Shown: positions 16,342 to 25,343 of the stretch, in pieces
Numbering within the stretch: the first letter of the stretch is position 1
Layout: the number at the start of each line of letters is the position of its first letter
From: CAZJHD01 sp964545855
GTDB taxonomy: Bacteria > Planctomycetota > UBA1135 > JACQFD01
Reading direction: 5' to 3'
Length of the DNA stretch: 55,794 nucleotides
Assembly (NCBI GenBank): GCA_964545855.1
Contig: CAZJHD010000026.1
Span: 1-55,794, forward strand
Translations under genes and position numbers: made by a program
The notes under the pieces: generated by a model
Told to the model about the DNA's origin: nothing
Databases searched by the model: none
What the model saw: the letters and a program-made list of their open reading frames with translations, nothing else

Positions 16342-17211
16342 ATGCTCTCGACGATCCTGGCGATCGCGTCCCTGGTCCCCGTCCTTCCGTCCCTCCAGGA
16401 CGGCATCGGCCTTCCGGCCGGCAGTCCCGCCGCCTCCGTCTCGCGGACGGTCGGCACCTGCAAGATCTCCGTCGACTTCTGCAGCCCCGGCGTGAAGGGG
16501 CGCGCGATCTTCGGCGGCATGGTGCCCTACGGTGAGGTGTGGCGCACGGGCGCCAACCAGCCGACGACGATCGAGTTCAGCGAGCCCGTCACATTCGGCG
16601 GGAAGGAAGTGGCGGCGGGGAAGTACCTGCTCGCGACGATCCCCGGCAAGGAGTCCTGGACGGTGATCCTCAACTCCCATCACGAGCAGTGGGGCACCTA
16701 CGCCTACCGCGAGTCCGAGGACGTGGCGCGCGTCTCGGTGCGGGTGACGTCCATCGAGCCGGCGGAGTGGTTCGACATCCAGCTCTCCCCGAAGTCTCGC
16801 ACGGCCGTCGACCTGAACCTCGTCTGGGAGCGCACCCGGGTCACCGTTCCGATCGGCGTCGACGTCGACGCGCGCGCCGACGCGAAGATCGAAGCGGCGC
16901 TCTCGAAGTCTCCGGAGGACGGCAACCTCGCCTTCGAGGCGGCCGACTACTACCTCCAGTCGAACCGCAAGCTCGAGCGCTCGTGGGAGCTCTTCCAGAA
17001 GATCGCCTCCGACGAGAAGAATCCGTACCACGCGATCATCCTCTGGCGACGCGGGCAGGTGGAGTGGAAGCTCGGCAAGCGCGACGAGGCGATGAAGTCC
17101 TTCGACGTGGCGGCTGTCGCCGCCAAGAAGATGAAGGGCTTCGAGGGCGTCGCCCGAGAGATCGAAGCGATGCAGGCCTCCTTCCGCGCCGAGAAGAAGG
17201 GCACGCAGTAG
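16342..17211 (+). CDS. DUF2911 protein with TPR-like C-terminus (copy 1)
   Basis: 289 aa from an ATG at 16342 with GAGGAG upstream. After a signal-like N-terminus, residues 25-175 form a DUF2911 domain: ISVDFCSPGVKGRAIFGGMV and PYGEVWRTGANQPTTIEFSE, then AGKYLLATIPGKESWTVILN are its hallmark strings. Residues 190-285 are helical and TPR-like. DUF2911 proteins are exported, of unknown function, and abundant in Planctomycetota and Bacteroidota. The second copy is at 27113-27964. Confidence 0.85.
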   Translation: MLSTILAIASLVPVLPSLQDGIGLPAGSPAASVSRTVGTCKISVDFCSPGVKGRAIFGGMVPYGEVWRTGANQPTTIEFSEPVTFGGKEVAAGKYLLATIPGKESWTVILNSHHEQWGTYAYRESEDVARVSVRVTSIEPAEWFDIQLSPKSRTAVDLNLVWERTRVTVPIGVDVDARADAKIEAALSKSPEDGNLAFEAADYYLQSNRKLERSWELFQKIASDEKNPYHAIILWRRGQVEWKLGKRDEAMKSFDVAAVAAKKMKGFEGVAREIEAMQASFRAEKKGTQ

Positions 17212-17372
17212 CGAGTGGCGGCTCGCGTTCCGCGACGGCGCCGCGCCGGCGGCTCGACCCCGACCCGCCGGCGCCGGCTCCGGACCGAACTCGGCGAGGA
17301 GCGACCCCCGCGGCGCGGATCCCGGGGGGTCGCCCGTGCCTCGCGGAAGCCCGTAGACTCCTTCTCTTCGCC

Positions 17373-19601
17373 ATGAGCCGAACCCGTCCGCGACCGCGCT
17401 TCGCCCCCCTGCTCCTCCGACTCCTCCTCGCCGGCGCCGTCGCCGCACCGTCCGCCCTCGCCCAGGGCGGCGGGGGCGCGGGGGTCGATCGCGAGGCCAT
17501 GTGGTTCGCGCCCACGGCCGAGGACTGGAAGCGCCCCTGCCTCGTCACCTGGCAGCGCACCTGGGAGGACGCGCTCGCGGTCTCCAAGGAGACCGGCAAG
17601 GCGATTCTCATCTGCGTGAACATGGATGGCGAGATCGCGAGCGAGCACTACGCGGGGATCCGCTACCGCCAGCCGGACATCGCGGCGCTCTACGAGCCCT
17701 ACGTCACGGTCATCGCGTCGGTCTATCGCCACAACCCGCGCGACCACGACGAGCAGGGCCGTCGCATCGTCTGCCCGCGCTTCGGCACGGTCACCTGCGG
17801 CGAGCACATCGCGATCGAGCCCGGGCTCTACGATCAGTTCTTCGACGGGCGCCGCATCGCACCGCGCCACATCGGCGTCGAGCTCGACCGCAAGGAGATG
17901 TACGACGTCTTCTATGCGTGGGACACGGACACGATCTTCAACGCGCTGCGCGACGGCATCGCGAACCGCCCGGCGCCTCCGCCCACGGCCCGGGGCGACC
18001 GCACGCTCCTCGAGCGCGTGGCGAGTGCCGACATCGAGGACCGCGTGGCCGTCGAGGCGGCCTATCAGGCCGGTGACCGCGCGCGCCGGCGCGAGATCCT
18101 CGCGGCGACGATCGCGCTCGGGGAGCGCGCTTCCGTCGAGGTCCTGCGCCTCGCGCTCTTCGATCTCGACCTCCAGCTGAATCAGCTGGCGCGGCGCGCG
18201 CTCGCGAGCTCGAGCTCCGAGAGCGCGATCGACCTGATCGCCCTGGCGCTCCGGCAGCCAACGGACACGGCCGAGCGCGACGCGTTGATCGGCGCCCTGG
18301 AGCGCATCGGGGCCCACTCGCCGCGCGCCCACACGCTCGCCCTCGTCCATCGGGGCCTCCACGGAGATGCGAGCGCCGTCGACGTCGAGGACTGGATGCG
18401 GCTCCTCGCGGACGCGCCGACGCCGGCCGCCGTCTACCAGCCGGCGCTCGCGGAGCGCCTCGACCAGCGCGCGGCGGAGGCCCTGCAGCGTCCCGTCGAT
18501 GCCGAGTCGCGTCTCGCGCTCGCCGAGGCGATGCTCGACCTCGCCGACGACCCGCGGGTCGCGCGCAAGCATGCGAAGCTCCTCGTGCAGGACGCCCGCC
18601 GCGCCGCCCTCGAGGCGGAGAAGCATGGCGCCGAGGGCTGGCGCGTGAATGCGGCGCTCGCCTCGGCGGAGTCGTCCCTCGGCCGTCCCGACGAGGCGCG
18701 CAAGCGTGCCGAGGCCGCCATGGCCGGCGTCTCGCCGGAGCCCCACGGACGCCGCGCGATGCAGGTGCTCTCGCTATTCGCGGACGCGCGGCAGCGGGCC
18801 ATCTTCGACAAGCTCGTCGCGAAGGAGGAGTGGCCGGCGCAATGGCTCACGGACGTCCACGCGGCCTACCGCCTCCTCGAGCAGCATCCGCTCGGCACGG
18901 ACGCGCAGGTCCTCGCGCACTACGACTTCCTGCGCCGTCTCGGCGCCGGCGGCGAGGCGTCGCGCGTGCTCGACGCGGGTCTCGCTCGCTTCCCCGACTC
19001 GTGGGATCTCCACGACCGCCTGCGCGGCCGCATCCTGTCGGAGAAGGGTCTCGCGGGTCTCGAGGAGGTCTACGGCGCGATGCTCCGCGCCGAGGACGCG
19101 CCGCCGAACCTCCCTTGGTTCGCGGGCTACGCCTCCTTCGTCACCGCGGAGTTCCATCGTCGCGCGGGCAACGACGGCGACGCGGTGGCCGCCTACGACC
19201 GCGCGATCGCCCACTACGAGGCCGGCACAGTGCGGAATCCCGGGAGCCGCGATTCCGCGAACCACTACATCGCCCTCGCCCTGGCCGGACGCGCGCGCAT
19301 CGCCTTCGAGGCGCGCGAGACGGAGCGCGCCCTCGCGGAGATCCTCGCCTCCTTCGAGCGCAAGCCCGAGGCGGCAGCGAGCCTCGACGGCTTGAACCTC
19401 TCGCCCGTCGACACGGCGAAGATGCTGCGCGCCCGGCTCGTGAGCGAGGACCGGAAAGACCTCCTCGCGAAGCTCGACACGGCCCTCGGCAGTCTCGACC
19501 CCGAGCTCCTTCGGCTCCCGGCCTACGAGCGCGAAGTTCCGCCGGTGGGTCCCGCGGGCGGGAGCAACCCTCGGCAGGGGCGAGGCCGCCGCAATCGATA
19601 G
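17373..19601 (+). CDS. Secreted protein: thioredoxin-like domain followed by helical repeats
   Basis: 742 aa from an ATG at 17373. A signal peptide (about 1-31, ending PSALAQ) precedes a domain (about 45-185) that looks like a thioredoxin fold, WEDALAVSKETGKAILICVN, but without a CxxC active site at the usual place. Residues 190-340 read as HEAT/ARM-like helices (VEVLRLALFDLDLQLNQLAR), and 350-720 as degenerate TPRs (GLEEVYGAMLRAEDAPPNLP; DGDAVAAYDRAIAHYEAGT). The tail is basic and disordered. Such proteins are typical of Planctomycetota; role unknown. A periplasmic scaffold or chaperone is inference. Confidence 0.7.
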   Translation: MSRTRPRPRFAPLLLRLLLAGAVAAPSALAQGGGGAGVDREAMWFAPTAEDWKRPCLVTWQRTWEDALAVSKETGKAILICVNMDGEIASEHYAGIRYRQPDIAALYEPYVTVIASVYRHNPRDHDEQGRRIVCPRFGTVTCGEHIAIEPGLYDQFFDGRRIAPRHIGVELDRKEMYDVFYAWDTDTIFNALRDGIANRPAPPPTARGDRTLLERVASADIEDRVAVEAAYQAGDRARRREILAATIALGERASVEVLRLALFDLDLQLNQLARRALASSSSESAIDLIALALRQPTDTAERDALIGALERIGAHSPRAHTLALVHRGLHGDASAVDVEDWMRLLADAPTPAAVYQPALAERLDQRAAEALQRPVDAESRLALAEAMLDLADDPRVARKHAKLLVQDARRAALEAEKHGAEGWRVNAALASAESSLGRPDEARKRAEAAMAGVSPEPHGRRAMQVLSLFADARQRAIFDKLVAKEEWPAQWLTDVHAAYRLLEQHPLGTDAQVLAHYDFLRRLGAGGEASRVLDAGLARFPDSWDLHDRLRGRILSEKGLAGLEEVYGAMLRAEDAPPNLPWFAGYASFVTAEFHRRAGNDGDAVAAYDRAIAHYEAGTVRNPGSRDSANHYIALALAGRARIAFEARETERALAEILASFERKPEAAASLDGLNLSPVDTAKMLRARLVSEDRKDLLAKLDTALGSLDPELLRLPAYEREVPPVGPAGGSNPRQGRGRRNR

Positions 19602-19736
19602 GACGCGGATCGGGCCGCGCCCGCCATCGCGGTCGGGCGCACACGTGGGAGTCCGGCCTCCGGTCCGCTCCCTCGGCGCGGACACCCGAGCTCTCCGGCG
19701 CGCGCGCTCCGTGCCGTCGCGTGCGGGTCCGCCGCC

Positions 19737-21521
19737 ATGAGCTCCTCGAGCCGCACGCTCCGCGCGCTGCAAGGGATCCTCGCGGCCTGCTTCCTCGTGC
19801 TCCTCGTGCTGCGGGCGACCTGGGGTCCCGACTTCCACGAGTACCTGCTCTGGTCCCACGTCGCCAAGACGGGCGACATCTTCCGGATCGAGCACGACGT
19901 GCTGTCGCCGTCCGGCGTGCCGTTCTCCCAGTGGTCGCACGGGCCCGGGTTCCTCCTGGCCCTGGGGCGATACACCGCCTTCGGTCCCCTCGGCGAGCGC
20001 GTCGCGGCGCTCCTCTTCGCGGGACTGTTCGGCGCGCTCTTCTGGTGGGCTTTCGCCGACGTGCTCCGCCTCGCGGCGGGCGTGCGCCCCGTCCTCGCCT
20101 GGCTCGGAGCGGGGCTCGGCTTCGTCGCGACCCACCTCGGCTACTACTCGCACGTCCACGCCTCCGAGTCGTTCTCCTTCGCGGCGCTGGCGCTCGGCGC
20201 GCGCTGGGCGCTCGCCGGACGTCCAGGGCGCGTCCTCGACGCGCTCGTCGTCGGCTCCTGCTGCGCGCTCCTCCTGCTGGTGCGGCCGCAGCTGCTTCCC
20301 TACGGGGTCGTCGTGCTCGGGGTCTACGCCGTGCGTCTCCGGCGCGAGGCGCCGGACCGATCGATCCGGCTCGGGCTGTGCGCGGCGGCGCCTCTCGCCG
20401 TGGCGGCGATCCAGGTGGCCTGGGCGAATCGGTGGATGACGGGCTCCCTCTTCGTCTCGCCCTACACGTTCGGCGACGGCGGATTCCGGAGTCTCGACCC
20501 GTCGCGCCCGGAGCTGCTGGCGGTCCTCGTGCATCCCTGGCACGGGCTCCTCGTCTACCACCCGTTCTACGCGCTCGCCTTCGCGGCCCTCGTGACGCGC
20601 CTCGTCGCTGCGCGCGACGCGTCCGAGCGCTGGCTCTGCGCCGCGATCGGGGCGGCGGTCCTCGCGAACTACGGCATCCAGGCGTCTTGGTACTGCTGGT
20701 GGCTCGGCACCGGGACCTTCGGCATGCGCGGACTCGGCGTCGCCGCCGTCCTGCTCGTACCGATCTTCGTTCGCCACGTCGCCGCGCTGCCGCCCCGCGG
20801 CGCGCGCGCGGTCGCGTGGATCGCCGCGGCGCTCGCTTCCGCGCTCTGGTCGCTCGGTCTCCTGTGGCAGGGCGAGACCTCCTTCTTCCGGTTCGAGGAG
20901 CTCGGGAACGCGCAGCGCGCGGCCTTCGGCGCGCCCTGGTTCCTTGCACCCGTCGGCGCGGCCGCGGCCGGCGCCTGGGCCGTCCTGCGCATCGCGGCGC
21001 CGAAGGGCGACCGCTGGGCCGGCACCGTCGCGGGGTCCCTCGGCGCGCTCGTGCTCGTCTACCTCGTGGGCCGCGGCGAGGACCCCCACGCGCGGCAGCC
21101 CGACATGCCGGTGCTCCCCGTGGTGCTGCTCTCGCTCTTCGCCGCTTGCGCGGCGGCTGCCGTCGGCCTCGCGGCCGCGCGCGCGACGGTACGCGGCGTG
21201 GCGACGTCGTGGCTCTCCGTCGCGATCGGGTGCGCGCTGCTCGCCATCCTCGCCGGCGAGTGCGTCCTCTTCGCGCGCGTCGCCGCACGCACGGAGGCCG
21301 CCATCGCGAATCCCGCGCCGCCCGACCGCGTCTACCGCGGCACGGCGCCCGCGCAGCTGGGAGAGATCGAAGCCACCTACGAGGAGTATCGGATGGTGGA
21401 AGGCTTCGAGGACGCGAAGGAGCGGCTGCGCGCCTACGTGGCGACGTTCCCCGGATCGAAGCCCGTCGAGCCGGAGCACCGTCCCGCTCTCGAGGAGGCG
21501 CTGCGGAACGAGGGTCGCTGA
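19737..21521 (+). CDS. Polytopic membrane protein, GT-C glycosyltransferase-like
   Basis: 594 aa. About twelve hydrophobic segments are visible between residues 10 and 520 (LQGILAACFLVLLVL, VAALLFAGLFGALFWWAFA, VLAWLGAGLGFVATHLGYY, and so on). The first periplasmic loop carries acidic and aromatic residues (GPDFHEYLLWSHVAKTGDIF), as in GT-C/PMT-type enzymes that move sugars from lipid carriers, and the C-terminal 75 residues are soluble and helical (EIEATYEEYRMVEGFEDAKE). No signature settles the function, so it is annotated only as a probable GT-C-fold membrane protein. Confidence 0.55.
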   Translation: MSSSSRTLRALQGILAACFLVLLVLRATWGPDFHEYLLWSHVAKTGDIFRIEHDVLSPSGVPFSQWSHGPGFLLALGRYTAFGPLGERVAALLFAGLFGALFWWAFADVLRLAAGVRPVLAWLGAGLGFVATHLGYYSHVHASESFSFAALALGARWALAGRPGRVLDALVVGSCCALLLLVRPQLLPYGVVVLGVYAVRLRREAPDRSIRLGLCAAAPLAVAAIQVAWANRWMTGSLFVSPYTFGDGGFRSLDPSRPELLAVLVHPWHGLLVYHPFYALAFAALVTRLVAARDASERWLCAAIGAAVLANYGIQASWYCWWLGTGTFGMRGLGVAAVLLVPIFVRHVAALPPRGARAVAWIAAALASALWSLGLLWQGETSFFRFEELGNAQRAAFGAPWFLAPVGAAAAGAWAVLRIAAPKGDRWAGTVAGSLGALVLVYLVGRGEDPHARQPDMPVLPVVLLSLFAACAAAAVGLAAARATVRGVATSWLSVAIGCALLAILAGECVLFARVAARTEAAIANPAPPDRVYRGTAPAQLGEIEATYEEYRMVEGFEDAKERLRAYVATFPGSKPVEPEHRPALEEALRNEGR

Positions 21522-21549
21522 TGCGCGGCGCCGGACCCGCGCGCGTCCC

Positions 21550-22575
21550 TCACCGTGGCGAGCGGACGCAGCGGAATCCCACGTGCGACATTCCCGTGTC
21601 CTCCGCGCCGGGCATGCGGGCGCTCGGCCGGTAGCTCTCGCAGTAGCTCGCGTGGCAGAGGAACGAGCCGCCCCGCTGCACGCGCACGGGCGTGAAGGGC
21701 TGGCTCGGATCGAAGGAGCGATCCGGTCCCGTCGGATCGACGGCCGGCGCGCCGCCGACGCGGAGCGCGTAGGTGTCGGGGCGGTAGCGGTCGCTGCACC
21801 ATTCCCAGACGTTGCCGGCCATGTCGAAGAGCCCGTAGCCGTTCGGCGCGAACCGACCGACGGGCGCCGTGGCGCGGAACCGATCGGTCGCGCGGTTCGC
21901 GTCGGGGAATCGTCCCTGCCAGATGTTCACGCGGGGCGCGTCGTCGCTCGGCGGATCGTCGCCCCACTCGAAGCGCGCCCCCTCGGCGCCGCCGCGCGCG
22001 GCGTACTCCCACTCGGCTTCCGTCGGGAGACGCTTGCCGGCCCACCGCGCGTAGGCCGCCGCGTCGACGAAGGAGACGTGCACCACCGGATGGTCCTCGC
22101 GCCCGTCGAGGCTGCTCCCGGGACCCTCGGGACGACGCCAGCTCGCGCCGGGCATCCAGCGCCACCAGGCCGCCGGATCGCCGAGCGGCACCGGCCCGGC
22201 CGTCGGCGCGAAGACGCACGAACCCGGCACGAGCTGCTCCGGCGGCGGCGCCGGCGTCCCCGGCGGCGCTTGGGCGAGGATCTGCTCGGCCGTCGGCGCG
22301 CGCTCGGCGGTCGTGACGTGGCCCGTCGCCTCGACGAAGGCGCGGAATTGCGCGTTCGTCACCTCCGTCCGGTCGATCCAGAAGCCGCCGACGCGCACGC
22401 GATGGACGGGCCGCTCGTCGTCGCGCGCCCAGGGCGCTTCGCTCCCCATGGAGAAGGTGCCCCCCGGGATCCACGTCATCCCCGGCGGCGCGTCGCCGGG
22501 CGCCGCGTCACGACAGCCGGCGATCGACGCGACGGCGAGGAGGACGATCGATCGGCGGGCGAGGGCGCGGCACAC
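21550..22575 (-). CDS. Formylglycine-generating enzyme family lipoprotein
   Basis: 341 aa. The N-terminus (SIVLLAVASIAGC) is a lipoprotein signal. The rest is a complete FGE-sulfatase domain: GMTWIPGGTFSMGSEAPWAR, FWIDRTEVTNAQFRAFVEAT, LPTEAEWEYAARGG, NGYGLFDMAGNVWEWCSDRY, and RGGSFLCHASYCESYR, where the two cysteines (Cys307 and Cys312) are those that bind copper and convert a sulfatase cysteine to formylglycine. Most FGE-like paralogues lack this pair, so this one may be a true sulfatase activator acting outside the cytoplasm. No sulfatase gene lies in the window. Confidence 0.88.
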   Translation of the reverse strand: MCRALARRSIVLLAVASIAGCRDAAPGDAPPGMTWIPGGTFSMGSEAPWARDDERPVHRVRVGGFWIDRTEVTNAQFRAFVEATGHVTTAERAPTAEQILAQAPPGTPAPPPEQLVPGSCVFAPTAGPVPLGDPAAWWRWMPGASWRRPEGPGSSLDGREDHPVVHVSFVDAAAYARWAGKRLPTEAEWEYAARGGAEGARFEWGDDPPSDDAPRVNIWQGRFPDANRATDRFRATAPVGRFAPNGYGLFDMAGNVWEWCSDRYRPDTYALRVGGAPAVDPTGPDRSFDPSQPFTPVRVQRGGSFLCHASYCESYRPSARMPGAEDTGMSHVGFRCVRSPR

Positions 22576-22699
22576 GGGACCCGGTCCAGCATGAAGACTG
22601 GCCCCGAATCATTCACGACCCTGGGACGCCGCGGGAGCGCGCCCGGGGGCGTGCACGAAATCGGAGCCAGTCTCCGACCGGGCCCGTAGCTTGGCGCCC

Positions 22700-25204
22700 A
22701 TGTCCGGACCTCGCCGGGCCGCGGCGGCGGCTCTTCTCGCCTGTCTCGTTCCCTGCAGCCTCGTGGTCGCGCGCGCGCGCGCGGGAGTCGAGCCGCGCGA
22801 CGGCGCCGAGATCGCGCGTGCGCTCCGGCGGGCGCAGACCGTCGGGTCGGCGCTCTACGTCGCGGCGCACCCCGACGACGAGAACACGGCGCTCCTCTCC
22901 TACCTCGTGCACGAGCGCGGTCTGCGGGCGGCCTACCTGTCGGTCACGCGCGGCGACGGCGGGCAGAACCTGATCGGCACGGAGCAGGGGCCGCTGCTCG
23001 GTGTTCTGCGAACCCAGGAGCTCCTGGCGGCGCGGCGCATCGACGGGGCGGAGCAGTGGTTCACGCAGGCGATCGACTTCGGCTACTCGAAGGGGCCCGA
23101 GGAGACGCTCGCGATCTGGGGAGAGGACGCCGTGCTCGCCGACGTGGTGTGGGTGCTCCGACGCATGCGGCCCGACGTGATCGTGGCGCGCTTCCCCGCG
23201 GACGGAGGCGGAGGCCACGGACACCACACGGCGTCGGCGATCCTCGCGGCCCGCGCCTTCGACGCGGCCGGCGACCCCGAGCGCTTCCCCGAGCAGCTCG
23301 CGCACGTGGAGCCGTTCCGCCCGCGTCGTCTCTTCTGGAACCGGTGGAGTCCGCCGGGACGCGAAGCCGGCGAGGGTGCCGGCCCGATCCTCCGCGTCGA
23401 CATCGGCGGGTTCCATCCGCTGCTCGGGCTCTCCTACACGGAGCTCGCCGGCCGCAGCCGGAGCATGCACAAGAGCCAGGGATTCGGCTCCGCCGAGCGG
23501 CGGGGGAGCCGGATCGACCAGCTCCAGCTGCTCGCGGGGGACGCGCCGGAGGGAGACGACTTCCTCTCCGGCATCGACACCACCTGGGGACGCATCCCGG
23601 GCGGCGCCGCCGTCGGCGCGAGCCTCGCCGCCGCGGAGCGGGAGTTCGATCCGTGGCACCCGGAGCGGATCGTCCCGCGGCTCCTCGATGCGTGGCGCGC
23701 GATGGCGGCGCTGCCTGCGGGCCCCCTCGTCGACGGCAAGCGCGAGGAGCTTCGCGCCCTCGTGAAGGCCGCCTCGGGCCTCTGGGTCGAAGCCGTGGCG
23801 GAGCGCGCCGAGGTGTCTCCGGGGGCCTCCGTCGGCATCGCGGCGACGGCGATCGTCCGCGGGCCGGTGGCGGCGACGCTCCGGCGCGTGGAGCTGCCCT
23901 TCGGCGGAGGCACGATCGACGCGGCCGCCGCGCTCACGCCGAACAAGCCCTTCCGGGAGGAGCGCACGATCGCGATCCCTGAGACCACCGCGCCGACGGC
24001 GCCGCACTGGCTCGCCGAGCCGCCGGAGAAGGGCCGCTACCGCATCGCCGACCTGGCGCTCTCGGGCCTGCCGGAGCTGCCGCCGTCCTCGGCGCGCTTC
24101 CTCCTCGCGATCGACGGAACGGAGATCGCCTTCGACGCGCCCGTCGTCCATCGCTGGACCGACCCCGTCGAGGGCGAGCACGAGCAGCCCATCGAGGTCG
24201 TGCCGCGTGCGACCGTCCGCATCGAGGATCGCGTCGTCCTCTTCGCCGGCCCGGAGCCGCGCGCGACGCGCGTGCGCATCGACGCGCTGGACCGGCCCGC
24301 GTCGGGAACGCTCCTCCTCCACGTCCCCGAGGGCTGGACCGTCGAGCCGTCGGAGGCGCCCTTCTCGATCGCGGCGGCCGGCGGCTTCGCCGAGGTGCGC
24401 GTGACCGTCACGCCGCCGCGGGTGCCGGGCGTCGCCGCCCTCGCGGCGGAGGTGGTCGTGGAGGGCGCCGTCCTCGACCGCGAGCGCGTGCGCATCCGCC
24501 ATCCGCACGTGCCGCCGCAGACGATCCTCCCGCGCGCGGAGTCGAAGCTCGTCCGCGCCGACGTCGCGGTGGCGGCCCGCACCCTCGGCTACGTCGAGGG
24601 CCCCGGCGACGAGGTGGCCGCGGCGCTCGAGCAGATGGGTGTCCGCGTGGAGCGGCTCTCCGACGCCGACCTCGCGACGGGCGACCTCGCGCGCTTCGAC
24701 GCGATCGTCACGGGGGTCCGCGCCTGGAACACGCGCGATGCTCTCGACCGCCACCGGCAGCGGCTGCTCGACTGGGTCGCCGCGGGCGGCACGCTCGTCT
24801 GCCAGTACTGCACGAGCCGCGGCCTCGGCACGGAGACGATGGGGCCCTTCCCGTTCCAAGTCTCGCGCGACCGCGTGACGGTGGAGGAGGCGCCCGTGCG
24901 CATGCAGGACCCGCCGCACCGCGTGCTCCTGCGGCCGAACCGCATCGACGCGCGCGACTTCGAGGGCTGGGTGCAGGAGCGCGGCCTCTACTTCGGCGCG
25001 CGCATCGACGAGCGCTACGAGACGCCGCTCGCCATGGCCGATCCGGGCGAGGAGGAGAGCCGCGGCTCCCTCCTCGTCGCACGCCACGGCAAGGGGCTCT
25101 TCGTCTACACGGGGCTCTCGTTCTTCCGGCAGCTCCCGGCCGGCGTGCCCGGCGCCTACCGTCTCTTCGCGAACCTCGTCTCCGGCCGTAACGGCGATGA
25201 TTGA
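22700..25204 (+). CDS. Secreted PIG-L family (LmbE-like) deacetylase with C-terminal domains
   Basis: 834 aa from an ATG at 22700; a TTG at 22691 is in frame but less likely. A signal peptide (1-28) is followed by a PIG-L zinc deacetylase domain: AAHPDDE (55-61) and GHGHHTAS (about 178), the metal-binding motifs of enzymes that remove acetyl groups from N-acetylglucosaminyl compounds. Residues 370-620 are beta-rich and look like NEW3-type Ig folds; 630-830 (DVAVAARTLGYVEGPGDEVA; FDAIVTGVRAWNTRDALD) resembles a GATase-like or DUF4159-type fold. The stop overlaps the start of a small membrane protein, which overlaps a sodium symporter, so deacetylation and uptake of a sugar-type substrate are probably linked. 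Confidence 0.85.
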   Translation: MSGPRRAAAAALLACLVPCSLVVARARAGVEPRDGAEIARALRRAQTVGSALYVAAHPDDENTALLSYLVHERGLRAAYLSVTRGDGGQNLIGTEQGPLLGVLRTQELLAARRIDGAEQWFTQAIDFGYSKGPEETLAIWGEDAVLADVVWVLRRMRPDVIVARFPADGGGGHGHHTASAILAARAFDAAGDPERFPEQLAHVEPFRPRRLFWNRWSPPGREAGEGAGPILRVDIGGFHPLLGLSYTELAGRSRSMHKSQGFGSAERRGSRIDQLQLLAGDAPEGDDFLSGIDTTWGRIPGGAAVGASLAAAEREFDPWHPERIVPRLLDAWRAMAALPAGPLVDGKREELRALVKAASGLWVEAVAERAEVSPGASVGIAATAIVRGPVAATLRRVELPFGGGTIDAAAALTPNKPFREERTIAIPETTAPTAPHWLAEPPEKGRYRIADLALSGLPELPPSSARFLLAIDGTEIAFDAPVVHRWTDPVEGEHEQPIEVVPRATVRIEDRVVLFAGPEPRATRVRIDALDRPASGTLLLHVPEGWTVEPSEAPFSIAAAGGFAEVRVTVTPPRVPGVAALAAEVVVEGAVLDRERVRIRHPHVPPQTILPRAESKLVRADVAVAARTLGYVEGPGDEVAAALEQMGVRVERLSDADLATGDLARFDAIVTGVRAWNTRDALDRHRQRLLDWVAAGGTLVCQYCTSRGLGTETMGPFPFQVSRDRVTVEEAPVRMQDPPHRVLLRPNRIDARDFEGWVQERGLYFGARIDERYETPLAMADPGEEESRGSLLVARHGKGLFVYTGLSFFRQLPAGVPGAYRLFANLVSGRNGDD

Positions 25205-25343
25205 GACTCCGCCCCGCGGAGACCGGGACGAGGACGAGCCGCCTCCCATCGGAGGGAGCTGGCGCACGCTCTACGCGATCGTGCTCGTGAACCTGGCGCT
25301 GCTGATCGCCGTCTTCGCGCTGATCGCGCGCGCCTACGAGTGA
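25197..25343 (+). CDS. Small single-span membrane protein between deacetylase and symporter
   Basis: 48 aa, ATG at 25197 overlapping the deacetylase's last codons and stopping at 25343 inside the symporter start (GTGA). It has a charged N-terminus (ETPPRGDRDEDEPPP) and one hydrophobic helix (LYAIVLVNLALLIAVFALIA). The tight overlap on both sides argues that it is translated. Short one-helix partners in front of SSS-type symporters are known from other bacteria, so it may be a transporter accessory subunit; this is inference. Confidence 0.65.
   Translation: MIETPPRGDRDEDEPPPIGGSWRTLYAIVLVNLALLIAVFALIARAYE

Noticed and set aside
15430..17448. 672-codon minus-strand frame across msrB and DUF2911
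   Set aside because: It is the antisense of two well-recognised plus-strand genes and has no protein family features.
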